The notes under the pieces were generated by a model. It was not told the DNA's origin. It saw only the letters and a list, made by a program, of their open reading frames with translations, and searched no databases. Positions 18,345 through 26,920 of a stretch of 55,576 nt of DNA are shown here, piece after piece (within the stretch, counting starts at the first letter, position 1; every line of letters starts with the position of its first letter). A program made the position numbers and the translations under genes. Source of the DNA: Acidobacteriota bacterium (GTDB lineage: Bacteria > Acidobacteriota > Terriglobia > Bryobacterales > Bryobacteraceae); NCBI GenBank assembly GCA_016870915.1, contig VFZY01000007.1:1-55576 (forward strand), given 5' to 3'.

Positions 18345-19233
18345 TCTTGCGTGCCTTCTCGCGCACATGCGCCGGAATGGCGGGGCCGGGGCCGTGGTAG
18401 TTGAACTCTTCGGCGTAACGGAAGCCGTGCCGCTTGCCGATCTCAGCGGCGAGTTCGGTGGCGAAAGCCGTGGCGAGGCCGCGCACCTGCGCTTCCCCCA
18501 GACTGGTCAGGCGTTGGTTGGGCTTTCCGGCGGCCTCCAACCGGTCCTTCACGCTGGCCGCGTAAGCATGATTGGCGGTTCGCAGCGCGAGAATGGCGGC
18601 CAGTTTGCGTTGAAACCGGGCCGTGACGTCGACCCCCCGGAACTCGGCGCCATTGTGTCCGCCTTCCCCGGGTCTGTAGGGCCGCCGGGCGGCAAAGTAG
18701 TAGGTCTCGCGGACGCCGTGCCCGGGGAAACCCATGCGACCGATTTCGGCGAGGAAATAGCTGGAAGACCCGTAGGAGGACTCCTCCGCGGCGCGGGCGG
18801 TGAAAAAGTGGTCCCAATCGGGCTCATAGTGAATGAACGGATCCGGGTGGAAGATGATGGCCGGCTTGAAGTACCTGATCAGGGCAAAGATCTGGTTGCG
18901 GATCTCGTTGCTCGACACCTGGCCGAGTTCGCCGGACTTGTGATTGAGGTTCACGATCTCTCGAATGCCCAGCATGCGGGCGGCCTGCTCCCCCTCCTCG
19001 TTGTTGCGAAGCCGTGTCTCGGCGTAGGTCAGGCCGCGGGAGTTCTTTTCATCGTTGGCAAACTGCACCACGTAAACCTGATGGCCTTCATCAATGAGTT
19101 TCGCGAGCGTGCCGCCCGCCGCCATCAGGTAGTCCCCGGAGCCGCCGGAAACCACCAGCACGGTCTTCTGGGCCCAGGCCAGACTGGCGGCGAAGCACAG
19201 GACGGCGGCGGTGATTGCGTTTCGGATACCCAC
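18337..19233 (-). CDS. exported PIG-L (LmbE-like) deacetylase family protein, altered zinc motif
   Basis: This protein of about 298 residues has a signal peptide (VLCFAASLAWAQ) and a PIG-L/LmbE fold. Family members are zinc-dependent N-acetylglucosamine-type deacetylases. The region that normally reads (A/P)HPDDE is SGGSGDYLMAAGGTLA here, so the first zinc ligands are missing. VQFANDEKNS, FHPDPFIHYEPDWDHFFTAR and other family blocks remain. It may therefore bind rather than hydrolyse, or use other ligands. The start is uncertain (GTG 19233 or GTG 19251). It diverges from a second PIG-L gene, and a third follows that one. Confidence 0.75.
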   Translation of the reverse strand: MGIRNAITAAVLCFAASLAWAQKTVLVVSGGSGDYLMAAGGTLAKLIDEGHQVYVVQFANDEKNSRGLTYAETRLRNNEEGEQAARMLGIREIVNLNHKSGELGQVSSNEIRNQIFALIRYFKPAIIFHPDPFIHYEPDWDHFFTARAAEESSYGSSSYFLAEIGRMGFPGHGVRETYYFAARRPYRPGEGGHNGAEFRGVDVTARFQRKLAAILALRTANHAYAASVKDRLEAAGKPNQRLTSLGEAQVRGLATAFATELAAEIGKRHGFRYAEEFNYHGPGPAIPAHVREKARKIE

Positions 19234-19279
19234 AGGTTTCTGGTATATCACAGGAGTGCGATACGATGATCGGCTGGCA

Positions 19280-19315
19280 ATAAGACTGGGAATGAGACTG
19301 GCGATGACACTGGCG
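19280..19315 (+). repeat. 12-bp imperfect tandem repeat at a start codon
   Basis: Three 12-base units (19280-19291, 19292-19303, 19304-19315) of the form ATGAGACTGGCG lie in frame with the following gene. They give three successive in-frame ATG codons (19292, 19304, 19316) and a repeated four-residue pattern (RLAM, TLAM) in the signal region. Confidence 0.7.
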
Positions 19316-20230
19316 ATGCGACTTCTATCAATGGCGGCCCTGGCGCTCAGTGCGCTGCCCCAGAAACTGCCGCTGGGTGAAGTGCCTCGCGGCAAGGTGG
19401 TTCTGATCCTGCAACCGCACCACGACGATCACACCACGGACTACGGCATGGGCGGGTTGATCGCGCGCATGGTGGACGAAGGCTACGAAGCCTACTACGT
19501 GCGGGCATCCAACGACGAGAAGGACGGGGCGCACGGATATGCGCGGAATGACATAGTCAACCTGCGCGAGTCGGTTGAGGGCACGCGCATTCTCGGCATC
19601 CGCAAGGTGATCAGCCTGAACTGGCGGAACGACTACATGAACCCGATTCCGCTCAATGAACTCCGCGAGCAGTTGATCGTGCTGATCCGGAAGTACAAGC
19701 CGGATGTGGTGTTGGGGCACAACCCTTGGGAGCACTATCAGAAGAATCCCGACCATCGGCAGGTGGCACGCGCGATGGCGGAGGCGTGGTGGATGGCGGG
19801 CTTCGCCAACGTGCATCCCGAACATGCGGCGCTGGGGCTTCAACCGCACTCCGCTCATTATCTGTACGGCAAGGCCAGGCTGGACTGGGGTCTGGGGCAC
19901 CGGCCCAACGTGGCCATCGAACTGAACGAAAGCCAGGTGCGGAAGAAGCAGAAGGCCTATGTGGCGCACCTCAATGTCTATGCGAATCCGGCAACGGCGC
20001 GGGCCTATCGCGTGGCGCTGGCACGGGAGAATCTGGCGGTGCCGGAGTGGGAGAGTCTCACCGATGCCGAGGCCGCCGTTCTGATGGAAGAGTGGCACAT
20101 GCAGTGGATTTCGCGCCGGCGGGGAGCGGAGGCAGGCGTCCCCTACGCGGAAGACTACTACGTGCTCGGGGAGTTCGATCACTTGCCGGGACTGAAGGAG
20201 TACCTTTCAAAGAACGTGGTGGCGCGATGA
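19292..20230 (+). CDS. exported PIG-L (LmbE-like) deacetylase
   Basis: This protein of about 312 residues begins with a signal-like hydrophobic segment (LLSMAALALSA). It retains the family zinc-binding motif as LILQPHHDDHTTDYGMGG, followed by VRASNDEKDG and the second histidine region GHNPWEHYQKNPDHRQVARA. PIG-L proteins deacetylate N-acetyl sugars, so this is the member of the local trio most likely to be active. The start is uncertain because three in-frame ATGs occur within 24 bases; ATG 19292 is the longest choice that avoids the divergent gene. Its end overlaps the next PIG-L gene as ATGA. Confidence 0.78.
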   Translation: MRLAMTLAMRLLSMAALALSALPQKLPLGEVPRGKVVLILQPHHDDHTTDYGMGGLIARMVDEGYEAYYVRASNDEKDGAHGYARNDIVNLRESVEGTRILGIRKVISLNWRNDYMNPIPLNELREQLIVLIRKYKPDVVLGHNPWEHYQKNPDHRQVARAMAEAWWMAGFANVHPEHAALGLQPHSAHYLYGKARLDWGLGHRPNVAIELNESQVRKKQKAYVAHLNVYANPATARAYRVALARENLAVPEWESLTDAEAAVLMEEWHMQWISRRRGAEAGVPYAEDYYVLGEFDHLPGLKEYLSKNVVAR

Positions 20231-21105
20231 CTGGAATGAGGTTGGCCGCGGTAGGGTTCGCCGCGTTGGGCCTGGCGGGGGCGGACCGCGTGGTGGTGGT
20301 GACGGCGGGCGGCGCGGACTACGTGCTGGCGGCGGGCGGCACACTGGCCGAGATGGCCGGGCGCGGCGCCGAGATCCATGTTCTGCGGCTCACCAACGAC
20401 GAGAAGGACTCCTGGCGGCTGACACCGGAGGAGACGGCGGCAAGGGCACGCCGGGAGGCTGAGGCCGCCGGTGCTCTGCTGGGCGTGAAGTCCGTGACGA
20501 GCCTTGGGTATCGTGCGTGGGAGTTGGGCGCGGTGTCGTTCACCGAACTCCGGGACCGTATCATGCTGTTTATCCGTCATCACAAGCCGCGTACCCTGTT
20601 CATTCCGAACCCGCACACGCACTATGACCGTGTCCTGGACCGTTACTACGCGGGCCGCGCAGCCGAGGACGCCTGGAGGTCCGCCGGCGTGGAGGGCGTG
20701 CAACCGGTGCAAGCCGAGGCGGGCCTGCAGCCCCATATCACGCACGACGTCTACTACTACGCGCCACCCGTGGACCCGGAGCGGCGGACACCCGAGGCAT
20801 CGGCAACGTTTGTTCCCCAGCCGAAGGTAGTGGAGATCGGCGCCGGGCTGGCCAAAAAGATCGCGGTGGCACAGGTCTACGTGACGGCAAACGAGAGCCT
20901 GGCACGGCGGCTCGAAGAGCGCCTGCGCACCTCGGGGCGGAGGCTGCCGGTGCTGGATGAGATCACGCCTGCGGCAATCCGCCGGTTGGTTGAAGAGAAT
21001 GTCCGGGGACTGGCGAAACTGGCCGCGGCCGGCACCGGATACGCTGCCGCGGAAGAGTTCCACTACGCGGGAATCGAGTTTCGGATTCCGGCCAGCTACC
21101 GCTGA
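20227..21105 (+). CDS. PIG-L (LmbE-like) family protein with altered zinc motif
   Basis: This 292-residue protein has a short N-terminal hydrophobic segment (LAAVGFAALGLAGA) and then VVVVTAGGADYVLAAGGTLA in place of the (A/P)HPDDE region. This is the same GGxxDY variant as in the divergent paralogue at 18337-19233. Other family blocks (LRLTNDEKDS, LFIPNPHTHYDRVLDRYYAG, AAEEFHYAGIEF) are kept. It is translationally coupled to the preceding PIG-L gene, which has the normal motif. Without the zinc ligands it may not be a deacetylase on its own. A binding or regulatory role for the active partner is conceivable but unproven. Confidence 0.75.
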   Translation: MTGMRLAAVGFAALGLAGADRVVVVTAGGADYVLAAGGTLAEMAGRGAEIHVLRLTNDEKDSWRLTPEETAARARREAEAAGALLGVKSVTSLGYRAWELGAVSFTELRDRIMLFIRHHKPRTLFIPNPHTHYDRVLDRYYAGRAAEDAWRSAGVEGVQPVQAEAGLQPHITHDVYYYAPPVDPERRTPEASATFVPQPKVVEIGAGLAKKIAVAQVYVTANESLARRLEERLRTSGRRLPVLDEITPAAIRRLVEENVRGLAKLAAAGTGYAAAEEFHYAGIEFRIPASYR

Positions 21106-21109
21106 GCTG

Positions 21110-22063
21110 TCAGTACTCGCAGGCCGTGCTATCGAGGGCGAACGTGCGCACGATCTTCTTGGGACCGGCAGGCAGGTGGCAATCCTGGCAGATGTTCTGG
21201 GTCAGCACGCGCCGGTGGCGCTCCGTTGAGCGCTTGTGGACATCGTGGCAGGAGAGGCAATTGAGGTCGGACCCGTACAGGACCGTGTCGCGGATGTTCC
21301 GGGTAATGTGGCGATCCGTGGGATTCACCCGCGGATCTTCGGCCCGCAGCCATTCGTAGGTGAAGTCCTGGAAGAGGTTGTCGCCGGCCACGAAATTGTT
21401 GGGAAAGGGCCGGTTGTTCGACCAGGACTTCCCTTCCCGGATGTGGCATGAGCCGCAGAGTGAGGCGATGGCCGCCGGGTCGCCACGGCGCTTCCTGGAC
21501 AGCAGAACCTTGGACGTATCGGTGGAATGTTCCAGGGGCACCTCGCCGTGGCAGGAAAAACAGTCCAGGCTCATGGCGCCAAAGCGGCCCGTGGTGCTGT
21601 CGAAACCGGCGGTGTGGCAGCCGGCGCATTTTCGGGCGAACTTCTCCTTGTCCCATTCGCCCTTGACCTCGTGCTTCCATTCTCCGGAACGGGGATCGAA
21701 GTGGGCCGAGTTCAGGGAGAGCTTGCCGTAACCATCGGCTTTCAGGAAACGTGCGGCATTGCGCCCGCCGATGAGAAACTCGATTTCGCGCACCCAAGGC
21801 CGCGTCTTCAGCCCGCGGGCGTCAAGCGCCTGGGCCACGGCCGGGGTGGCGGCATCGCGAGGCCGGATGGTGAGGGAGTGGCGGTCCTTGGCCCAGCCCG
21901 GGCCGATGTTCAGGCGGTGGCAGAACAGGCACTCGTCGCCGGTGACGAAAGTGGGCAGGGGCTGGCCGGCGTGGCTGCCGCCCCAGGCGGCCGGGTCCCG
22001 GGGAAGCTGCGCCCAGACACCGGCGGCCAGCAAAAACGTAGGAACGAACCTGAAGCGAATCAT
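21110..22063 (-). CDS. exported hexahaem c-type cytochrome
   Basis: This 317-residue protein has a signal peptide (VPTFLLAAGVWAQ) and six CXXCH haem-attachment motifs: CLFCH, CAGCH, CFSCH, CGSCH, CLSCH and CQDCH. The spacing and sequences such as AGCHTAGFD and NCLSCHDVHKRS are typical of multihaem cytochromes of the NapC/NrfB/cytochrome c554 type superfamilies. It should transfer electrons in the periplasm; its donor and acceptor are unknown. ATG 22063 is chosen over an upstream TTG because it directly starts the signal peptide. It lies downstream of the exported methyltransferase gene on the same strand, 36 bases away. Confidence 0.85.
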   Translation of the reverse strand: MIRFRFVPTFLLAAGVWAQLPRDPAAWGGSHAGQPLPTFVTGDECLFCHRLNIGPGWAKDRHSLTIRPRDAATPAVAQALDARGLKTRPWVREIEFLIGGRNAARFLKADGYGKLSLNSAHFDPRSGEWKHEVKGEWDKEKFARKCAGCHTAGFDSTTGRFGAMSLDCFSCHGEVPLEHSTDTSKVLLSRKRRGDPAAIASLCGSCHIREGKSWSNNRPFPNNFVAGDNLFQDFTYEWLRAEDPRVNPTDRHITRNIRDTVLYGSDLNCLSCHDVHKRSTERHRRVLTQNICQDCHLPAGPKKIVRTFALDSTACEY

Positions 22064-22099
22064 CGAACGCGCAGACAAGCGATAGGGTCTTGCACCATT

Positions 22100-22780
22100 T
22101 TACTGGCTGGTCCGTTCAAAGACGAGGATGTGCTGCCGGGGCAGGTCAGGGATGACCCGATTGAGGGCGAAGCCCTCATCCTCAAGTTCCAGTTTCACCT
22201 CCGCCACGGACATCTTATGCTCGGGACGGATGGGGACGTGGGGATCCTCCTTGCGGTACTCAAGCAGGACCAGACGGCCCGTGGGCTTGAGGGCCTCGCG
22301 CAGTTTTCGCAGCATTTTCTGGGGCTGGGCAAACTCATGGTAGACGTCGACGAGCAGGATCAGGTCAAGGGCCCCGGCGGGGAGCTTGGGGTCGGTTTCG
22401 GTGCCGAGGATGGTCTCGACGTTCTCGATCCTGCCTTTGGCCGCCCGCGCGCGGAGCAGGCTGAGCATCTCCGGCTGAATGTCCTGCGCGTAGACCTTGC
22501 CCCCGGGCGCCACGCGGCGGGCCATGCGGAGAGTGAAATAGCCTACACCCGCGCCGACATCGGCGATCGCCATGCCCGGGGTGATACCCAGCTTATCCAG
22601 GGCCGTGTCGGGCATCTCTTCCACTTCCCGTTCGGACCGCTCAAGCCACGGCGCACCGCCCATACCCATGACGCCGGCGATCTTTCGCCCGGTCTTTGGA
22701 TGCACTCCCTGGGCAACTGCCAGGGAGGCCGACAGGATCGCCAGAAGACAGAGACTGGCCGCTCGGGTTTGCTTGAACAT
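22100..22780 (-). CDS. exported SAM-dependent methyltransferase-like protein
   Basis: This 226-residue class I methyltransferase has motif I ADVGAGVGYFTLRMA (about 75-90), an acidic residue after strand 2 (YAQDIQPEML), LILLVDVYHEF as motif II and GRLVLLEYR as motif III. A signal-peptide-like N-terminus (SLCLLAILSASLAVAQG) precedes the domain, as in the other methyltransferase at 6555-7112. After it, HPKTGRKIAGVMGMGGAPWL is typical of a group often found in Acidobacteria and Planctomycetes. ATG 22780 faces the lipoprotein gene 33 bases away. Substrate and location are open questions, since SAM is thought to be cytoplasmic. Confidence 0.78.
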   Translation of the reverse strand: MFKQTRAASLCLLAILSASLAVAQGVHPKTGRKIAGVMGMGGAPWLERSEREVEEMPDTALDKLGITPGMAIADVGAGVGYFTLRMARRVAPGGKVYAQDIQPEMLSLLRARAAKGRIENVETILGTETDPKLPAGALDLILLVDVYHEFAQPQKMLRKLREALKPTGRLVLLEYRKEDPHVPIRPEHKMSVAEVKLELEDEGFALNRVIPDLPRQHILVFERTSQ

Positions 22781-22813
22781 GATTATTCCGATTAAACTGA
22801 GGTTACTGAACCG

Positions 22814-23365
22814 ATGATATCGTTTCGAGCATATATCCCGCGGGCCCGCCGAGCGCCGCTCTCCGCCTTGTGCCTGGCCGCCACCCTGTTTCTTGGCGGC
22901 TGCAAAACGAAAGAGGTGGACGATGCACGCGTCTACCGGATGGGGGAGAGAGTCCAGATTGGGCCTCTGATCTACAACGTACTGGAGGCCACCTGGAAAA
23001 CCGAACTTGGCGACGGGCCGACGGGCCGGCTTCCAAAGCAGCGGTTCCTCATGTTGCGAGTGACCATCACCAACAGCGGCGGGGACGTCCGGAACGTGCC
23101 GTTCCTGAACCTTGAGGACACCAAGGGACAGGGCACATTGGAGGAGTCCGAGGCCGCCGGCGTACCGGATTGGCTGGGCCTGATCCGCACGATGAAGCCG
23201 GCCGACACAGTGGACGGGCGCATCCTGTTTGATGTCGCGCCAGGCAGCTACAGGCTGCGCGTGACGGACGCCGGTGAAACGGGTTCCGAGAAGTCAGCGC
23301 TCATCGAGATTCCACTGGAGATGGAGAACCCGGTGGCGCCGGCGCCGCAAGCCAGCGGGCGTTAG
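22814..23365 (+). CDS. lipoprotein with DUF4352-like domain
   Basis: This 183-residue protein has a basic N-terminus (RARRAPL), a hydrophobic helix and lipobox LGGC at about residue 30, so it is probably membrane-anchored by lipid. The mature part contains YRMGERVQIGPLIYNVLEA, LPKQRFLMLRVTITNSG and PADTVDGRILFDVAPGSYRL, the pattern of the DUF4352 immunoglobulin-like fold. Its function is unknown. It is followed after three bases by another secreted protein gene and is probably co-transcribed with it. Confidence 0.75.
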   Translation: MISFRAYIPRARRAPLSALCLAATLFLGGCKTKEVDDARVYRMGERVQIGPLIYNVLEATWKTELGDGPTGRLPKQRFLMLRVTITNSGGDVRNVPFLNLEDTKGQGTLEESEAAGVPDWLGLIRTMKPADTVDGRILFDVAPGSYRLRVTDAGETGSEKSALIEIPLEMENPVAPAPQASGR

Positions 23366-23368
23366 AAC

Positions 23369-24199
23369 ATGGGCCGCGGCGTGGCGAGGGCCTTGGCCGC
23401 ACTGATTCCCGTCTTCTGCGATGCGCAGACGCTTCAGCTTGCGGGCGTCACCGTGCATCAGTACGATGGGGGGCCGCCGATGCCCTCGGCGTACGCCTTC
23501 ACCCCGCGTGACATCGCCTTCTTTTCATTTCAGGTGCGCGGCGCCAGGAAAGCGAATGACCGGCTGAAGATCACCTGCCGTATCCAGTCCTTCGACCCGG
23601 AGGGCGCGGCGCTAGCCCCCGCCGTGACGCGCAAAACCGATGCGGAGCTGGCGCAGGAGGATCGCGCCTGGGTGCCAAAGTTCAGCTACGACGTACCAAT
23701 TCCTCCCTCCGCGCTCAGCGGCGCCTATCATGTGGCCATCGAGGTGGCGGACGAGTTGGCCCAGACGTCGGTCAAGCTCCGCATCGATTTCAATGTGAAG
23801 GGCCGGGACGTGGCGCCTTCGGAGACGCTCGCCATCCGGAACCCCAGGTTCCTGCGGCGTGAGGAAGACGAGACGGCGTTGGCGGAACCGGCTTACCGGG
23901 TGAGCGATGCCGTGTGGGCGCGGTTTGAGATCACCGGGTTCCGCCGTTCGGCGAAGAATGAGATCGGCGTCGAATACGACGTCAGGCTGGAGAACCCCGA
24001 TGGCAAGGTGATCTTCGAGCAGCCAAACGCGGCGGCAGAGAAAAACTCGGCGTTCTACCCCATCCGTTGGGTGCCCGGCGTGGTGAGCCTGAATTTCAAA
24101 CCGGGGACGCGCACGGGCCGGTACACGATTGTGGTGGTGCTTCGGGACCTGGTGGGGAACCAGACCTCGGAAGCCCGGTTGCCGTTCTCACTCGAGTGA
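23369..24199 (+). CDS. secreted protein of unknown function
   Basis: This 276-residue protein has a hydrophobic N-terminal segment (ALAALIPVFCDA) compatible with a signal peptide. No known domain was recognised. The sequence suggests two beta-sandwich units: the first near FFSFQVRGARKANDRLKI to SGAYHVAIEVADEL, the second near VSDAVWARFEITGF to GRYTIVVVLRDLVGNQTSEA. It follows the DUF4352 lipoprotein gene by three bases, which suggests a shared envelope role. It ends 12 bases before the convergent DinB gene. Confidence 0.65.
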   Translation: MGRGVARALAALIPVFCDAQTLQLAGVTVHQYDGGPPMPSAYAFTPRDIAFFSFQVRGARKANDRLKITCRIQSFDPEGAALAPAVTRKTDAELAQEDRAWVPKFSYDVPIPPSALSGAYHVAIEVADELAQTSVKLRIDFNVKGRDVAPSETLAIRNPRFLRREEDETALAEPAYRVSDAVWARFEITGFRRSAKNEIGVEYDVRLENPDGKVIFEQPNAAAEKNSAFYPIRWVPGVVSLNFKPGTRTGRYTIVVVLRDLVGNQTSEARLPFSLE

Positions 24200-24211
24200 A
24201 ACTGCGCGGCT

Positions 24212-24730
24212 CTACCAGGTAAGCGGGCCGGCGGGCGGCGGCCACAGGCCCATGATCTGGCGCAGCAGCACGATCTGGCCCAAGTGGTGCGCGCTGTGGA
24301 TTGCTCCATGAAGAACCCCTGTTCCACGCGTGTCGTGATTGAGAAACGGGATTTCGAGGCCTTCGGGGAGGATTTTCTGGTCAAGACCGGGGCATTCCCG
24401 TGCGATCTGTCGGCTTTGAGAGACCACAGCCAGGAAGCGATCCCGTAAAGCGGGCCATTCCTCCGCCGCGCACGGCGGCCAGCCCTCGGCGGCGTGGGCC
24501 GGTGCGCCGGTGAAGCCTTCGAGCGCAATGCGATTGAAGAAATCCTGCCAGTAGCAGATGTGGGCGGTGATTTCGGCAATGGAGTGCGGCGCGCCGGGCG
24601 GGCGCGTGGTAGCCTGCTCCCCAGTCAGCCCTTCGAGGACGGCCGCCGGGGCGTGGAAGCCCAGGTTGACGCCGGCGATGGCATGAAGCAGTTCACGATC
24701 GTGGATTTGGTGGAGCGTGGACACAGACAC
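24212..24730 (-). CDS. DinB/YfiT-family protein
   Basis: This 172-residue four-helix-bundle protein carries the histidine pattern of the DinB superfamily: His in SIAEITAHICYWQDF and two further His in HGAIHSAHHLGQIVLLRQ. Members are metal-binding and include thiol transferases that use bacillithiol or mycothiol, but the cofactor cannot be told from the sequence. The start is probably GTG 24730, three bases after the recO stop, so it is likely translated from the recO message. No clear ribosome binding site is seen. Confidence 0.78.
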   Translation of the reverse strand: MSVSTLHQIHDRELLHAIAGVNLGFHAPAAVLEGLTGEQATTRPPGAPHSIAEITAHICYWQDFFNRIALEGFTGAPAHAAEGWPPCAAEEWPALRDRFLAVVSQSRQIARECPGLDQKILPEGLEIPFLNHDTRGTGVLHGAIHSAHHLGQIVLLRQIMGLWPPPAGPLTW

Positions 24731-24733
24731 ATT

Positions 24734-25393
24734 CTAGTTGACTGATTGGGGATCGAGGGTCTCAATGAGAGGCGCCGTCAGCAGGCGCCGCTCCACGTGG
24801 TTTTCGATGGCCAGCAGCAGCCCCCGGCGCAGCTGAGCCGCGAAGGTCCGGCTATAGGGGTGGGGCGGAAGTTGCCCGATCGGCGTGGCCAGGATCTCCC
24901 GTGCGAGAGACGCGGACTCCTCATTGAGATGCATGTCCGGGAGAAAGCCGGCCAGGCGCACCGCCCAAAGCGTGAAGTAGAAGACAACGGGCCAGGCACC
25001 CTGGCCGCGGTGCTCGCGGAGGTGCGCGAGCATGGCGAGCATCAGACGGAAGAACCGCTCATTCACTTCGTGCGGCGGCAGAAGATGGTCGGCCAGTTCG
25101 GCCATGTAGTCGAGCGCGACACCGGCTGCATAGTCCGAAGCCAGGCTGAACTGTGAGTTGAGAATTTCGCTATCGCCGATGTTGACCAGTTCCCGGGTCT
25201 CCTTTTGGAAGTAGGAGATTCTGGAGTGGGTGAGGCGTTCAAGGGAGGAACCGAAACCGGATTTGGGGCGCCGGGCACGGCGGGCAACTCCGCGGAGTTT
25301 GCCCTGGTCGCGGGTGAAGAAGTTGACGATGAGGTCGGCTTCCCGCAGCGGATAAGTGCGGAGAACGATGCTTTCGCTGGTGAGCAGTGGCAT
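24734..25393 (-). CDS. recO: DNA repair protein RecO
   Basis: This 219-residue protein matches RecO, which loads RecA on SSB-coated DNA together with RecR and anneals strands. The N-terminal OB fold is clear: ESIVLRTYPLREADLIVNFFTRDQGKLRGVARRARRPKS and so on, with the usual basic stretch. The helical C-terminal part follows. The four-Cys zinc motif present in many RecO proteins is absent. It lies four bases after the stop of the Nramp-like gene, at the end of a long same-strand run of exported-enzyme genes, which is an odd setting for a repair gene. Confidence 0.85.
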   Translation of the reverse strand: MPLLTSESIVLRTYPLREADLIVNFFTRDQGKLRGVARRARRPKSGFGSSLERLTHSRISYFQKETRELVNIGDSEILNSQFSLASDYAAGVALDYMAELADHLLPPHEVNERFFRLMLAMLAHLREHRGQGAWPVVFYFTLWAVRLAGFLPDMHLNEESASLAREILATPIGQLPPHPYSRTFAAQLRRGLLLAIENHVERRLLTAPLIETLDPQSVN

Positions 25394-25397
25394 CGGG

Positions 25398-26882
25398 CTA
25401 CAGGCCCAGCCACGCCTTCAGATTCGGCCACTGCTGCCGGAACGTGATCACTGAGATGCCCAGATAAAACGTGGCACAGCAGGCCAGGCCGCACCGCATC
25501 AGCAGACCGGGCCGTATCTCAGGAGGAAGGATGCGAGAGACCACGTAGAGCGTGTGGATCGAGGAGAAGCCGAGCGCGAAGTTCATCATGGTGCCACTGG
25601 CAATGGCCAGCACCAGGGGATTGGGCGTGAGGCGCAGCGCGACGAGGCCCCAGCAGGCATAGGCGGCAAGGATGCCGTAGTAGATGTACTTCACCTTGTT
25701 GCCATCCAGCTTATGGAGCCGCTTGACGCCGATCCAAAGCACGTCGGTCCAGCGGCGGCAAATGGCGTCGATCTGGCTCACCTGCGTGGGGGCCATGATG
25801 AGGAAACCACAGAGGAGGGTAAGGTACCAGAAGACGGGTCCGTGCTGGACGGAGATGGCCTGGGCGGTCATGGCGGCGACGGCATTGCCTTCCACCTTGA
25901 CGCCGCCCCTCAGGAACTCGTAGCTGAACATCGAAGGAAGCGCCATGCCAAGGATGCAGCCGGGAAGCCAGAGCATCAGTTGATCGCGGCGGATGTGGAC
26001 AAGCCAGCCCTTCCAGCGTTCGAGGGCGGAAGGCGAAGTGTCGAATGCGGTTCCGCTGTGGGAGAGCTTGATGGTGCGGCCGCCCACCGCGCTGGGAATG
26101 GCGCCGGCTTTTGAGCCCATGCCCCAACCCTTGTCGCGGGCGTAGTTTGAGAAGGCCGAATTGGTCATGCCGCCCGCGCCGGCAACCGCCGCGAAGGCGG
26201 CAAGCGTGGCCCAGTTGATCTCACCCTGCGGAAGCGTGCCGAACTTGAAGAACCCGGAACCGATTTCCCACCAGGTGGAGGGGCTCACCCAGACCACCAC
26301 CACGAAGCCCAGGTAGCTGAGAATGAGCGTCAGTTTGACCACCATCACGCGCTCCAGCGCGTTGTAGATCTTGCCGCCAAAGATCAGCGGAACCAGTGCC
26401 GTGAGGAAGATGCAATAGCTGAGCGTGCGCACCAGGGAGCCTTCGGCGGCGGTGGGCAGGCGTCCAAGGATAACCGAGGCCAGCGGCACGGCGGCGTTGG
26501 AAGAGAGGTACGGCCAGAGGCCGCCAAAATCGAAGATCAGATAGAAGATGGTCCAAAGCAGAGGGCCGGGCGGCGTGCGGAAGAAGCCGATGAAGATGGT
26601 TTCGCCACAGTATAGGGTGTAGCGCATCACCGACAGGTTGTAGAAGACCTGAAAGACGATCGCGAGCGTGGCCAGCCACATGACCTGCCCGCCGTACTGG
26701 GCCGTGACCAGCGGCCCGAACAACCATTCACCGCCGCCGATGTTGGCGCCCACCATCAGAAGGCCCGGGCCGATGAGCGACGTCCAACGGCGGGGCTGGA
26801 AGGGGGGCGCGGGCGCGAGTTCTCCCCGCTGCCAATCGGGGAAAGCAGTGGAGCGGGCGGCGGGGTGTCCTGGAGCGGCCAT
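25398..26882 (-). CDS. Nramp-like membrane transporter lacking the canonical metal motif
   Basis: This 494-residue integral membrane protein has about 11-12 hydrophobic helices. The first begins IGPGLLMVGANIGGGEWLFG, the arrangement of the Nramp/MntH fold. The DPGN metal-binding motif of true Nramp proteins is replaced by GANIGGGEW, and the helix-6 region reads GAGGMTNSAFSNYARDKGWG. It therefore belongs to a divergent branch of the Nramp/APC-like fold whose substrate is not known. The start ATG 26882 has no good ribosome binding site. A 15-bp tandem repeat precedes it. Confidence 0.72.
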   Translation of the reverse strand: MAAPGHPAARSTAFPDWQRGELAPAPPFQPRRWTSLIGPGLLMVGANIGGGEWLFGPLVTAQYGGQVMWLATLAIVFQVFYNLSVMRYTLYCGETIFIGFFRTPPGPLLWTIFYLIFDFGGLWPYLSSNAAVPLASVILGRLPTAAEGSLVRTLSYCIFLTALVPLIFGGKIYNALERVMVVKLTLILSYLGFVVVVWVSPSTWWEIGSGFFKFGTLPQGEINWATLAAFAAVAGAGGMTNSAFSNYARDKGWGMGSKAGAIPSAVGGRTIKLSHSGTAFDTSPSALERWKGWLVHIRRDQLMLWLPGCILGMALPSMFSYEFLRGGVKVEGNAVAAMTAQAISVQHGPVFWYLTLLCGFLIMAPTQVSQIDAICRRWTDVLWIGVKRLHKLDGNKVKYIYYGILAAYACWGLVALRLTPNPLVLAIASGTMMNFALGFSSIHTLYVVSRILPPEIRPGLLMRCGLACCATFYLGISVITFRQQWPNLKAWLGL

Positions 26883-26920
26883 GAGTTGTCATGCTAGCAC
26901 CGTGGACCGGGCCGGGGAAA

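Noticed and set aside
21527-22795. Long plus-strand frame of 422 codons
   Set aside because: It is antisense to the cytochrome and methyltransferase genes, whose CXXCH and SAM-binding motifs prove the minus strand is coding.
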